Assembly: GCA_014871385.1 (NCBI GenBank)
Contig: CM026422.1
Coordinates: 21,566,177-21,630,176, forward strand
Source of the DNA: Ceratodon purpureus
Taxonomy: Eukaryota > Streptophyta > Bryopsida > Pseudoditrichales > Ditrichaceae
Direction of reading: 5' to 3'
Length of the DNA: 64,000 bases
Below, in pieces: positions 18,350 through 31,165 of this stretch; the stretch's first letter is position 1, and each line of letters begins with the position of its first letter. The notes beneath the pieces were generated by a model, which saw only the letters and a program-made list of their open reading frames with translations, did no database searches and was not told the DNA's origin. Both the position numbers and the translations under genes were made by a program.

Positions 18350-18700
18350 TCTAATCTACGAATCCTAAATTCTCTCTCTTCTCAAATCGATGATTCCAAG
18401 CCTATATCTACGGATCAATAGGGTTCGTCGTCCCCGTTTTGCACTTGCTGGTCGAGGGTTTAGAAAAGAGCAGAGGGCAATTTATCTACGAATCCTGGAT
18501 CTTATTTCTTCCTACCTCGGTGAGTTGGTAGTCAGATCTACAAATCACAGGTAGGTGCGTTTCCTCGGACTGCCTCTCAGTTTGCGATTACAAGGGAGAG
18601 AGCCTTTCCTACTGCTTTCGGGAGAGGTTATCTACGAATTTCGGATTGCCCTTGTTTAGCTTTCTGGGTGAGTTCGAGGTGAGATCTACGGATTTGGGGA
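18350..18700. repeat. Degenerate tandem triplication in the SF3B2 leader/promoter
   Basis: The motif ATCTACG (or ATCTACA) occurs at about 18354, 18407, 18484, 18536, 18630 and 18684: three pairs, each with 52-54 bp between members and 130-146 bp between pairs. The flanking sequences of the second and third pairs also align (GGTGAGTT and GAGATCTAC blocks). This is about 120-470 bp upstream of the SF3B2 start codon, probably in its 5' leader. Confidence 0.55.
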
Positions 18701-21700
18701 GAAAAGGAGGTCTGTCTGGGTTGAGGAGGCTGGGGCTTGAGACTTTATACGACAGAAGTTGGCTTGGAAGGGAAGGCTTCTGTGTTGGGAGGTAGTGATA
18801 TATGGAGCCAGTTGGGCTTTTTTTTTTCAAAAAACTCAAATTTTTGGCTCCTATTAGTCCAAATTTTTAATTTCATACTGCCAATTTTCATCCAATTTTT
18901 TTATGAAATTGATGAATAATTGTATAAATGGGATAGATATATGCAAGTTTGGACAAAAATTCATTTCTGTCCAATGTCTGGTGATATGGTAAATTATGGT
19001 GTGGCTACAATGGCTTCCAAAAAAAAACATTGATATCCCATCGAAGTTTCAACCCATTTCATGCTTGAAAAAATAAATTAAAAATATGTACACCTTAATG
19101 TGGTTGTAGTGAGAAGACTTAAGGTCCAAGTCCAAAATCCAAGATTTATATGCTCGATATTTGATATTCATAGAATTTTTTTATTTTTTTATTTTTTTTA
19201 TTTTTTAAAGAAGGTTAAATACTAATAAGGAATATGTCAAAAATGTTTCATTATTTTGACAAAGTTACGGCTAATTGAAAATTTGCTTACTTTTTATCAA
19301 CATGGCTCTAATGTCAATGAATGTCAAGAGATTATTTAATAGATCATGACAAGGCTTGTGGGGCATGATATATCTTTTGTAGTCCAAAAACGTTGTTGAC
19401 TTAGGCATTTTTTAACCCAAAAAATTGATAAACTATTGTAGAAGAATTGGACAAACAAAAAATGTAGACCTTCATGCTCACAAATCCACTATTTTTGGCA
19501 TGAAAATTTTGATAAAATGTTGTTGGGTAGACACAATGGAAAGCAACAAACTTTGGACTTTGGAGTACAGTCCATGAGTCGCAGTTAGTCACGTTTAAAT
19601 TGAAAAAATTAAATTGAATAATTTTGTTGAGTTGAAAACTTGAGGAATTGCGTCAAGGTGACGTTGTTGTTATTCATTTTCATCACATGATTAGAAAATT
19701 TGGAATTGGATATAAAGAAAATAGGTAGTAGGCATGAAGACTAATATGTTGGGTCCATTGCAAGTGGATATGTGCTACGAGGAGGACATATTGCAAAATC
19801 CTTATACGGTAGAGCCATCGTTGTAGTACTTAAAATTAGGTGCATAGTGATGTTGATATTCAAAGAAAATGAAGCGGCATTTATTTAAGACGGAGTTAAG
19901 GGCGTTTCCAAGGAGTTGCAAGCAGTAGCATGCATATTTGGAGTAGCAAGTAGGTGAAGTGTTTGAACATGCGTTGGTGACTAGATACAAGGTGCCTCAG
20001 TTGAAAGGTTTTTATGCAATTTTATATGTATGTATAAAAAATCACCGTCTATGTCATATCTAGAGTAGTAACAATATAGATGAGATTTAATACTTCATTG
20101 ATGGTGAATTGCATGCATATAACATGATTTTGGAGGTCTTACAAATAGAAATGATTCTTATCATGTGCATCTTTTGATGTTTATATTACATCTATGTATT
20201 AATATGTTGTCAATCTTTTCAACGTATTTTCTATATTTGAACTTGCGTGTCAATGAAAAAGAGGTTGTAATTATCATAAGATAAAGTGGACCTCATAAAT
20301 TTGGTCAATTTTTTTGGTTTCAAATGTTAATTATATACTCTATATTGAAACAAATCTAAAGATGTTCTTTGATACACAATGCTACTATGATATATTAGAA
20401 AAAAATTAGTCAATAAATAATTCAAGTTTTTTAAAGGTACACCATCATTTTTATCAACTCCCTTCTCTATTGTTCTCATTGAAGTCAATGGTGTACTTGT
20501 GGATATTTGTATTAGTACATTCTCATGTAAAGTTGGTAAACTAATTAGTGTTGTTACGGACGTATGGAATGCAATGTGGGTTTTTAGAAAACTAATTTGA
20601 TATTGGTGTGTCTCTATGTTGACAAAAAAGAATTTAAATTTTTTCTTGGAAATTGAAGGTATGAGGGTTTTGAATGTTTAACACTATGTGAAATTTGGAG
20701 ATTGATTGTATAATGGCATGAATGACTGGTTCATCCATATTCATGATTATCGCTATTTGCCATATTCATGACTATCATCACTTAACATATTGTAGCTCGC
20801 AGCGTCTTTAAACAATCATTGCAACATTGGTTTGGTTTAATTGCATGTTGGATGATCCCTGGTCATCGCCAGTTGAATGCTCCTGGTAATGAGCTTTGAC
20901 GGAGTCATTGGAGAGGGCTAGATGGAGGTGCTCGGACTTTGGCCGAGTCTTACCTTGTAATGTGCTCTCGGCAAGTGTTTACCAATGCTCATGTGGACCG
21001 CTCGGATCCTAAATGGTTGTCTAGCGGGCTTCTTAAGAGCAAAGTCCAAAATCTCCTCGGAGCCCTCCACTGCAATTTTTTGCAACAAGGCTTTCTCTGT
21101 GTGAAAGGAAGGGCCTGTAATCTGTGAAAAACCATTTTCTAGTGAGTGTTCTTAGTGCAATGATAGGAGAATATTGTTTTTATTTAATTTCTATGAGAGA
21201 TTGGTTATAGTTGAGGGTCAAGAAATAGAGAGTTGAGAGGATGAACTTAATAGAAACCTTGGAGGGAATTTAGGATTTAAAGAAGATATGAAAAATGATT
21301 TTGAAAATAAACGGGTATGAAAATTTTCATTTAATGGGTTAATAAAATAATAATGAAAAAAACATAAACAATGATGATTAGATTAATATCTGAAAAAATA
21401 TATATACAAAGATATATATATATATATATATATACACCTAAATAAATATGATTATTTATTTACTTATTTACAGTATTTACCATTACTATCATCCAATTCT
21501 ATATATGATTGATTATTTTTTTACGCCATTGCAGCCCCGTCTCATAATTGATTTCTAATTCTTATACTAAGTTGCTGCTTATTAACTAGCGTTTCCCTTA
21601 TCTTATAAACATTAAGCTACAATGGTTGTTTCTTCAAACTTTAATGTTCAATAAGTGTAGTATTTACTACGGACAAATATTTCAACTCCATTGTTTCTAT

Positions 21701-22275
21701 AAAATTTTAGGCATTGCTGAACTACTCCAAAGTTGTGTCTTTTTTGGATTTCTCCAAAGTTGTGTCCTTTTTGGATTTCTTTTTGTGAACCAAGATATTA
21801 AAGAAACATCCATATCATATTTATCTATCTGAGGTTTGATATTAGATTTTATTTATTTTTAATTCTTATACCAATAGTTCAGGATTAAGGTATGATGTAT
21901 GTATTAACCATCTTTAATGAAATGGTTTTAAAAAAAATATTGAACTTGATCTTTATAGTGATCCAAGTGTTGCCAAATTGAGGAGTCAAGACTATCATCA
22001 AGGTCTTTAAAGCTTTCCTATACACTTTTTGGTGGATTGCTTTGATGATACTTGACCACATTGTTTTTGGACTCTAAATTAACCATAGCTAGCTTATTTA
22101 TATTTACCTTGCTTTGGATCCATTTGATTATTTTTAGCTTTATACGGAGAAGTTTCATAATAATGATTGGCCTCTAATAAAAAAATTCTATAAAAAAACT
22201 CATGTTGCTACATGTTGACCACATATATTAATATAACTTAATTAAAATTTAGGATTTAAAATTCAAGATGTTTTC
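18701..22275. other. AT-rich spacer, probably decayed transposon DNA
   Basis: No intact gene is seen. A short region at 20,540-20,600 reads in one frame as a VVTDVWNAM-like string that recalls hAT transposases, too short to call. Positions 20,800-21,130 are GC-richer and hold a 62-residue open frame without recognisable domains. A (TA)n tract lies at 21,413-21,434. A near-duplicated GTTGTGTCTTTTTTGGATTT block is present around 21,733-21,781. Confidence 0.4.
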
Positions 22276-24702
22276 TTAAATGATATGAAGTCCACTTAAT
22301 ACCTGTCGTTTGAGCTCTTCGTCATCTGGTACATATATTTGATCTCGAAATCTAAGAAGGCCATCGTAAAAAGTATATTCTTGAAAATGGCGGCGAACAT
22401 CCAATGGAGCCTGTTTTGCATTTTGAAAGAAAACCAATATTGGCCTCAATGTTTCGTCTTCCTTAATAGCCAGCCTAATTTGTTCAAAAATATAAATATC
22501 TGTCCAACCTGGATCATCACTTTGAGTTGCTGCCAGTCGTAAAAGTGGTCGTTTTTCCTCATGTTTTCCCTCCATCACGTCGATCCTTCTTGAGAGAATA
22601 TCCGCCCTTCCATTTAAGGAGCCTGGTCGATGTTCGATTTCAAAATTAAATGCTGATAAAAATTCTGACCAACGTGCCTGTCTGCGATTTAATTCTTTAG
22701 TTGTGAGAAAATATTCTAAATTTTTGTGATCTGAAATAACTTGAATCTGATGCGGGGAACCTTCTAAATATACCCTCCAATCCTGGAATGCTAAGACTAT
22801 ACTTAATAGTTCTTTATCATAAATGTCGTAATTCTGCTCAGCTGGGGACATCTCCGAACTTCGATAGGCACAAGGGTGCCAATATCCTTCATCTCCTTTT
22901 TGTGAAAGAATTCCTCCTGTTGCCATATCCGACGCATCTGTCTCAACCCTAAAAGGTTTTTCGAAATTTGGATGGAGCAATACTGGTGCTTGTAAAAAAC
23001 GAGAATGTAGTTCTTTAAATGCCATATCAGCTTGTGTCGTCCATTTAAATTGTTTATTCTTGCCAGTTAAAATGGTAAGAGGCAATGCAATTTGAGAGTA
23101 ATCACAAATAAAGCGACGGTAAAAATTTGTGAATCCCAATAAAGACTGAATTTCTTTAACCGTACCTGGAATTGGCCAATCTTTAATAACTTGTATTTTA
23201 TCTTCACACATCTCTAAGCCTCTTGAGGAAACAATCATGCCCAAGAACTCCACAGATTCGCAATGAAACTGACATTTTGATTCTTTTGCATAAAGTCTGT
23301 GTTTTTTAAGTCGTTTTAACACTTCTCTAACCACTTGTATATGTTCTTCCAAAGTCTTTGAAAAAATCAAGATATCATCTAGATATATGACCACTGATAT
23401 ATCAAGGTGATCTCCAAAAATACTCTGCATGTGGGATTGAAATTGTGTTGGTGCATTAGTTAAACCGAAAGGCATTACAAGATATTCAAAAAGACCGTAG
23501 CGGGTTTTGAAAGCCGTCTTGTATTCATGTCCCATAGCCATACGTACACGATGGCAGGCTTGTCTTATATCTAGTTTTGTGAATATGGTGGATCCTACCA
23601 ATCTATCAGTAAGTTCAGGAATAAGCGGTAGAGGATAACGATTTTTCACAGTGACTTTGTTCAAGTTTCGGTAGTCTATGCAAACTCTTATAGAACCGTC
23701 TTTCTTCTTAGCAAATACGATAGGAGCGGAAACTGGAGATTTTGACTGCCTGATCCATCCTTTTCCTAAATTTTCTTCTAGATATTTTCGAAGTTCCTGT
23801 AATTCCACAGGAGACATTGGTCGTAGTCCCGTGTTTCGGGGTTCTTGTCCCTCCTTAAAACCAATCTTCATGTCAGATGGACCGTGATCGGGTAATTCGT
23901 TAGAGGCCTGCTCACTGAACGCCTCATAAAGGTCTTGATATTCGGTTGGAATCGATACTGATTGAGTTTCCATACATTCACATATTTCTAAAGCATAAAG
24001 CTCAGCATCCTTTGCTGACAATCTAAATGCAGCTGCTGACACCATTGCATGTTTGGGAGCAATTAAGACTGAAGTTCGTTTTGATTTATTAGTATCAGTA
24101 ACCAGACCTTGATTTATTATTTCCTTAACCAGGCCTTGTTCGGGTGATGGTTGGTTTTGCTCAAATGCGGGAGCATTCGCTCTCAGGAGTCCTTTGGACT
24201 GATTTGTAGGGCCAATATTCTTTCGATCAATATTATTTTGGCCAATATTCTTTGGGCCAATAGTCTTTGTAACTTCTGATTCCCAAGGCCAACTCCCTCC
24301 TTCCGCCAGAGAGTTCGAGGCCTGGTGGAAACAATTATTTTTACAAAACAGTGAATCAAATTGCACCTTCCTATGAGACCAACGGATGGTGGGGTCATGA
24401 CATATGAGCCATGGGCTACCCAACACACAGGAATACCTTCCTGTATTGGTCATATCTGCAGTTATTGTTTCGCAATGTCCTCCTATTTTAAGGTGAATGA
24501 TAGCTTCGTGAGTGATGAGCGCAGAATTGATTTCTTTACCATCAATCACTCTGACTTCGCGCGGATGTTCCTTAGTCTTCACAATTGCGTTGCACTTCTG
24601 TGCAAAATGAGGATGAATAAAAATACCAGTGGCACCAGAATCCACCAATGCAAGAGTTGCCACACCATTCACTTCAACATCCAAAGTTAGGTGCGCTCCC
24701 AT
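22276..24702 (-). mobile_element. Partial Ty3/gypsy retrotransposon pol region (fossil)
   Basis: A long open frame of about 808 residues runs on the reverse strand. In order it shows a retropepsin-like protease (LALVDSGATGIFI), reverse transcriptase (VCIDYRNLNKVTV, then FTKLDIRQACHRVRM and VVIYLDDILIFS) and RNase H (FRVETDASDMATGGILSQ). It ends just where the integrase zinc-binding region would begin. No gag, integrase or LTRs were found, so this is a partial, broken copy. Without LTR pairs its age cannot be dated; the long intact frame suggests it is not very old. The capsid-side end abuts an oppositely oriented Helitron gene fragment near 24.7 kb. Confidence 0.93.
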
Positions 24703-24719
24703 GTCAAGGGTGATTATGT

Positions 24720-25747
24720 CACCTCAAGGCTCATTGTTAGCTTCAGAGTTCCTGGAGATTCTAAACTCTATTCCTTCATCTACAACCTTAGATGTTGGCA
24801 GAGGAGTTGAACCCTCCCAAAATCATGTAGATCTTTCCGCCATTGGGCCATTTCTTGCACCGTTGGATCAAGAAATTCCCTCGAGTGATGGGGTGACCAT
24901 TCCGAATTTTGCTTTGTTACGGTCGGAAATGAACAGACAAGAGGCTTTGGTTCGACGTGCAAACTCTCAACGTCAACGGATGATTCGAAAGAGAGATGCG
25001 GCATTGGCAATTCGTGCAACAAGGGAGAGAATCAGAATTGAGCAACAAGCTCGATCAGAACGGAATAGGGCTATTGCTCTTAATATTCGTAGACAGAGGC
25101 TTGAAGATGAACAACGTGCTAGGTCGTTGCAGAATAGAAATATAGCATTGGATCGCCTTGCTTTACGAGAACCTATAGCTTTGTTGCCGCAATCGCCAGA
25201 TCGTGTTCCAGAATCTGATGAAGAAGATATTACTGTTTGATGATGTAGTTTGAAAAGACTTTTACATGTTTATTTCCTTCTGTTTATTATATAGTATAGC
25301 GTTTGTTTTAAATAAAATATTGTTGTTTTTTGCTATAAATTATTAGACTATCAACTCAATATTCTATTGCAAGGTTTTTTGGAATTTGTGTCTTTTCAAT
25401 CTCAATGATGAAAATGATTTTTTAAATTGTTGTTTTGAATGTTAGAAGTGAAAATTATGTATGCCTTTAATTTTATTGTTTTTGAGCTCAATGTATACAT
25501 ATTATAAGCATCACAGTTTTTTTGAACTTCAAATAACCTTGAAGAATTAATGATAATAGAGATTTTGATATTCAATAACATTTATCCAAATATCTTGAAA
25601 AGTATCTGTATCTCACATTCCTCATTTTTTTTCTAATGTTTAGATGTATTTTAAGATTTTTTATTTTAAATTTATATTAAAAATATATATTTGATATCTT
25701 TAGCTCATATTATTTATTATTAAATTTGACATGATGCAGGTGATTAT

Positions 25748-25831
<84 letters not shown>

Positions 25832-26869
25832 TGTCCATGAAAAATGGACAATTCATTGGTAGAAGAAGATACTTTGCCTTACAGCCATAGAGTTCGAGTT
25901 GTTGCCGAGGTGCAAAGTCAAAGTATGTATGAACAGTTATTGAGGCGACGTGCAACACGAAGAACTAGCAGAGCCAGAGAAAATGGCGGTGCACATGAAG
26001 TACGCTTGGAGAGGTCACGATTAGGAAGACGCGGGCGGATGGATTTGACTCCTCATTATTTGGGTCGCATGGATCGAGTTTGTACTTACTGTCGTGGACT
26101 ACATTGGAGTGATGAAAGATTGACAACCTCAAGTAATCTAAATCCACAATTTGGATCTTGTTGTCTAAAAGGCAAGGTGAGCCTTCCTTTATTGCGAGAT
26201 CCTCCACAACGGTTGCGCCAGTTATTTGAAGGTGACAACGAACAAGCTAAAGAATTTCGTACAAATATCCGGAGATACAATACTGCCTTTGCGTTTACTT
26301 CTGTTGGGACTTCAAGTTCCAATACATACGTTGCAGGAAATGGTCCCTATGTTTTTAAATTCCAAGGAGAATCAAGACATCTGAGTGGATCGTTGTTGCC
26401 TACTGTTGGTGAAACACCCAAATATGCTCAACTTTATTTTATTGATACTACTGAGGCAACTAACATTCGAATGGAGCGTAATCCAGAGTGTACTCAAATT
26501 ACTATGCTCGAGATTCAAGAATTATTACAAACTCATCATGCGTTTCATAGACACTACAAACAAGCATATGAAATCATGATGGAGTTCGAAGAACAACAAG
26601 AACAACAACAACAACGACAATGTGGTAGAAGAATTCCAAATCTTGTTGCGCATTTGCATTTTGAAGGTCAAATGGATCGAAGACGTTACAATCTTCCGGC
26701 AGGCAGTGAGATAGCTGTTTTAATACCTGGAGAGGAAGATCGACCACAAGGAACACGAGATATTGTGCTTCGACTAAGAGGGGAAGGTCATTTTTTGATT
26801 ATAAATAAAAATAAAGTATTATTTTCATTAGTTAAATTAGACTTCACTTCATTTGGAATATTTGAATAA
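24720..26869 (+). mobile_element. Partial Helitron: N-terminal part of the Rep-helicase gene
   Basis: Two open segments are separated by an AT-rich interval containing a microsatellite. Segment one (to 25,240) encodes an Arg-rich region (RRANSQRQRMIRKRDAA, ending ESDEEDITV), as found at Helitron N-termini. Segment two (25,844-26,869) shows the Helitron_like_N domain: a CTYCRGLHW zinc motif with CCLKGKVSLP, then FRTNIRRYNTAFAFTSVG, GPYVFKFQGE and HLSGSLLP, then YAQLYFID. Both match Helitron RepHel proteins of plants. The HUH Rep active site and helicase motifs that should follow are absent; coding similarity stops near 26,790. Helitron termini (5'-TC, 3'-CTRR with hairpin) were not identified. 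The interval 25,241-25,843 may be an intron enlarged by the (AT)n tract. Confidence 0.85.
25751..25828. repeat. (AT)n microsatellite inside the Helitron fragment
   Basis: About 39 AT units in an unbroken run separate the two coding segments of the Helitron gene. Confidence 0.95.
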
Positions 26870-28930
26870 GGAATCAGTTAAATTAGTCTTCACCTCATTT
26901 AAAAACTAAAAATATTATAATTAATAAAATAAAATAAATGATATTTTTTGGATTTCTGTGATATATTCTAAAAAGAATTGGATAATGGAAAAAAAATTAA
27001 AATATATTTGCAATTAAGCAAAGAATGCAATGGCTCCTTGACTACAATAAAGCATTGGTGCCTTCAAATTTAAGGCTTCAAAGAGTTGTGTTTTCATATT
27101 ATAGAAATACTAATCATAGTTCAATTAATGTAGCAATCATATTTAAGTAAATACAAATATGTACACGCTTTTTAAATGATGAAGATGTAATTTTTTTTAT
27201 TATTAATAGGTATTCTAAATCCACGTTTCTAGTATTTTTTACATATTTTGCTTCTTTTCAAATAACAACAATTCTTAGAGAAACAAACAATTATAAAAGA
27301 TATATTAAAGATAAATTTTCTTCTTTGAAATTTAATAGTTATTTTGGAATGTTTAAATTGGATTTATATTTTAAGAATAGATTTTAGTTATGGTGCTTCA
27401 AAAAATAAATTCCACGAGACTCCTAAGATCAGCAGCACCAGATAGCCTCATGTGCTTGACAAACAAGTAACCACAATTGCACGTTACTGCACGTCTATCC
27501 TATAGCTTTTGCATCTGCATTCTTGATCACATACTATAAAATAGACCCCTTCGCCCTTGCTCAGTTCTTTACTTCTTATCAGTTATATTCTTCTCATTAA
27601 ATAATAGTATAAATATGCATATTAAATAGTATTTATTTAGTTCATATTATAATATGTTCTGTTGATTTGTAGTATGATTTATATTCCTACATTAAAATTT
27701 ACAATTAATATTTTTATTTTTAATTCTCTATACTAAGTTTTTAAATAATTAAAAAAATTAACTTAAAAAAAAAGTATAACATGAATTTTGAAGTAATTTA
27801 GATTATCAATCAATGAAATATGGATTTCAAATGATTTATAACTATAAAAGATTGTGGTTTTGGTAATATACACATCATCATTTAGAATTCATAGCAATTT
27901 ATTGTATTGCACTCTTAAGCCAAGTTGAAACAATCCAAAGCATTTTGAGATATCATGAATATGATTCCATTTGTCAACTATATGCTGAAGTCCTCCAAGT
28001 TTGGAAGTCATCGCAATCGCGAAGCGACTTCCAAGGTGATCAAGATGCGCAAAGGTATTTTCATGATAAACACAACTTTGTACCGTAACTTATACCGTAT
28101 GCTTTCCGAAACCCCTCGATCCATGAAAACTCAAGAAACAACTGTACCGCTCCTCCACCTCCGCATCCAGACTTCCAGCATGATCCCCTCCACACCAACT
28201 CTTATACCCAAAAGTGAAACTTGCACTAGCACTCCAAATAGTCTTTTCTATCTCCCCATGTCCCTCCTCTTCCCCTCTCTCTTTCCCTCAAACACATCAA
28301 CCATCCCCTCCCCCTCTCCATGTTTAGCCTCCACTCCTCTCCTCCGTGTCTAGCCTCGACTCCTCCTCTCTGTGCCCAGCCTCCACCCTTCTCTCTATTC
28401 TCATTAAAAAATCATGTTTGACCTTTAACTCGTATATGGTACAAACATATTATGGATGACTCTCTTGAGGTTCACGTTGGCAATAATGCTCTAAGAATGT
28501 TTTTTTCTAACAAAGAAAGTTGCATCAACATGCTTCTTCAAGCTGGCATTTACCTCCGGGCTCTTAATGTATACAATAAAGAACTTTTTAAACTTGGGAC
28601 AAAAACAAAAGTTGAGGCTAAAAAATGGTGGTATAATAAGGTGATTATAATTATTTTTGTAAATCATTAAAAATCTATAGAATTAAAAAAAATATTTCAC
28701 AACGACTTTGTCAAAGTATTTTTGCAACGAGGTACTGTGGTTCTTAAGAGCTTGGGCACCTTTGTGCCTAGTAATTATTAATTTGCAAAAGCAAGTTAAA
28801 CAACTTAGAAATATAATTTTCTAAAATTCAAAAAATTCAAAAAAATAAAAAAATAATTTAGACATCCATCAAAGTTGCTTCTATAATTTATAATGGATTT
28901 TTTAATTTCATATTTGGTGGCTAGCCTAAA
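26870..28930. other. Spacer with a possible promoter and a C/T-rich minisatellite
   Basis: Around 26,825-26,905 a block of about 45-50 bp (GTTAAATTAGACTTCAC-like) is tandemly duplicated. Near 27,533 a TATAAAATA box is followed by C/T-rich sequence, a good plant core promoter on the plus strand; the next ATG (27,955) opens a 32-codon segment ending in a possible splice donor at AAA|GGTATT. No gene could be assembled. At 28,312-28,395 three degenerate units of about 25 bp (TAGCCTCCACTCCTC-like) follow each other. A 72-aa frame at 28,452-28,670 (ending KVEAKKWWYNK) looks partly protein-like but is not recognised; it may belong with the NTPase fossil downstream. Confidence 0.4.
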
Positions 28931-29332
28931 TTGGCGATTTTAGGATCGCCTGGAGTTGGCAAATCCTGCTTCCTGGTGTTTTATTTGGCTAGATGCCGGT
29001 CGCAAAGTGTCCTTCTTGTCCGCAGGTTGAGTCGTGGGGAGTCTCCGTATGCGGTGGTGTTTTTATCGCAGGATGGCTGGTCTTGGAGGCCGTTCGACAA
29101 TCTGGAAGATTTACCTGATATTCGGAAGGGCTTTATTTCGAAATATCCGCAGAGTACTTTGTGGTACTTTGTAGACGGTTTTCCGCCAAAAGAGGTGCGC
29201 GTTAAACATTTCGCTTCTCTTGGGACATACCACGTTCTGACTACTTCATCTCAATACGACCTTAAGAGTGAGGATCCTATATTTAAAATAAATACTTCCT
29301 CCAGGTGTGACTTATTTTGTCCAAAATACTAA
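28931..29332 (+). pseudogene. Fossil P-loop NTPase resembling Crinkler (CRN)-type proteins
   Basis: The plus-strand frame opens with a clear Walker A motif (LAILGSPGVGKSCFLVFYLA) followed by VLLVRRLSRGE and, later, LWYFVDGFPPKE in the place of a Walker B strand. This pattern matches the NTPase module of CRN/Crinkler-RHS proteins known from oomycetes, fungi and some early plants. Only this module is visible, so the copy is broken and treated as a fossil. GC content is higher than in the AT-rich flanks, consistent with a more recent arrival or duplication. The family assignment is inferred from motif style only. Confidence 0.5.
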
Positions 29333-30394
29333 AAAAGACAATACATCATGCCCTACAATTTGTGATTTATTATGTTATTCATGCTCTAGAATGATCAATG
29401 TTTTGTTTACTAAAATACAATAATAGTTGATTTATTAAAATCCCAACAAATGATTGTGCGTTATTGTGATTTTAGGCATTATTTAAATGTAACTTTGTAT
29501 TTATAGGTACAAAAGGCCATTGATTTTCCAAAAAATTAGGCAACTTTCAAATTGATTAATTTTTGCTTAGGCTCTTAGAGAACAACAAGTAGTAGTTTAA
29601 GCTTTTGTATAATTTACATCAAAATAGAATAATAAAATTTAAAGTTTACAGATATTTAATGACAATTTAAAAAATTTGATAAAAACTTAAATTTTTTAAT
29701 TAAAATATTTTTATGAATATGAAAAAAATATTAATCATAGAATTTCAAACAATACACAACAATCCATCAAATAATAAAATATGTTGCATGTTTTGAAAAA
29801 ACAAATGAATTAGGTTTCATGTAAGGTTTTATGTGGTACTTGCTTATGATTGATAGACGAATATGGTTATTTTATATCATAATTAATAACTTGCGTCACA
29901 TATTCGATGATTGTACTATGTGCATATTAGTCTCCTTTTAGGACCAACATTTTGAAGTGGCACTAGCTGATGCCTTAAATTAAAAAAAAAGTGGGCATCT
30001 ATTTGTGCCATTCCATCTCAAACCATCACAATGATCAATGCATCAACAACAACGTCACCGTTGATGCAAAAAGCTTACCAATAAATACCTCCTTTGGCTC
30101 CCTTCATTCTATAGCAATATAACTCGCTCTCATCTTAAAAATGGGCCACTTTTTGGCCCACACTTATAATCACCAAATAAGCACACATTGTTCGATCAAT
30201 TTTACAAAAAACCTATTGATACTCAAAGCTCTCGGCTTAGAACCAAAATAAAAATATGTGATACTTGAATGATACCTACACAATACTTAAACAATAACCA
30301 AATGGATTGGTGGATGAATCCAAATTGTTTACAGAAAACATAAGATGGTTACTAATTTTCTCGAAAACCTACCCGGACACTACCCGCACAACAC
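29333..30394. other. AT-rich spacer leading into a minisatellite
   Basis: No coding signal is seen. From about 30,250 the sequence shows increasingly clear degenerate versions of the 22-bp unit of the downstream array (for example GATACCTACACAATACTT). Confidence 0.5.
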
Positions 30395-31165
30395 TTAGAT
30401 GGTACCTACCTAATATTTAATTGGTATCTACATAATACTTAGGTGGTATCTACATAATATTTGGGCGGTACCTACATAATACTTAGATGATAACCAGATG
30501 AATTGGTAGTTGACACCCGTTGTCTATAGAAAACATAGGATGGTTACCGGTTCTATAAAAAAAAACTCCCAAGACATTGCAAATTTAATACTTGGATGGT
30601 ACCTACATAATACTTGAGTGGTACCTATATAATACTTAGGTGGTACCTCCATAAAACTTGGGTGGTACCTCCATAATAATTGGGTGGTACCTACATGAAT
30701 CTTGGGTGGTACCTACATAAATCTTGGGTGGTACCTACATAATACTCCGGTGGTACCTCCATAATACTCCGATGGTACCTACATAATACTTAGCTGGTAC
30801 CTCCATAAAACTTGGGTGGTACCTACATAATACTTAGGTGGTACCTACATAATACTTAGGTGGTATCTACATAAAACTTGGGTGGTACCTCCATAATAAT
30901 TGGGTGGTACCTATATGAATCTTGGGTGGTACCTACATAAATCTTGGGTGGTACCTACATAATACTCCGGTGGTACCTCCATAATACTCCGATGGTACCT
31001 ACATAATACTTAGGTGGTACCTCCATAAAACTTGGGTGGTACCTACATAATACTTAGGTGGTACCTACATAATACTTAGGTGGTACCTACATAATACTTG
31101 GGTGGTACCTAAATAATACTTAGGTGGTACCTCCATAAATCTTGGGTGGTACCTATAAGATACCC
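30395..31165. repeat. 22-bp minisatellite (GGTACCTACATAATACTT unit) upstream of PEX11
   Basis: About 30 units of 22 bp have the consensus GGTACCTACATAATACTT plus AGGT or GGGT. One interruption lies at about 30,500-30,580. Variant units (CTCCATAATAAT, ATCTTGGG, TACTCCGG) recur in the same order with a spacing of 220 bp (for example CCATAATAAT at 30,671 and 30,891), so ten-unit blocks were duplicated as a higher-order repeat. Each unit contains the palindrome GGTACC. The array ends about 320 bp before the PEX11 start codon. Confidence 0.95.

Noticed and set aside
17974-18354. 126-aa plus-strand frame over the SF3B2 start
   Set aside because: Antisense of a GC-rich low-complexity first exon; no domain and no independent support.
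20530-20600. hAT transposase-like string
   Set aside because: Only about ten residues resemble the family, in heavily AT-rich DNA without continuing frame or terminal repeats.
30395-31165. CRISPR-like array
   Set aside because: Units are contiguous 22-bp tandem repeats without unique spacers, in a plant nuclear context. The same holds for 47,885-48,137.
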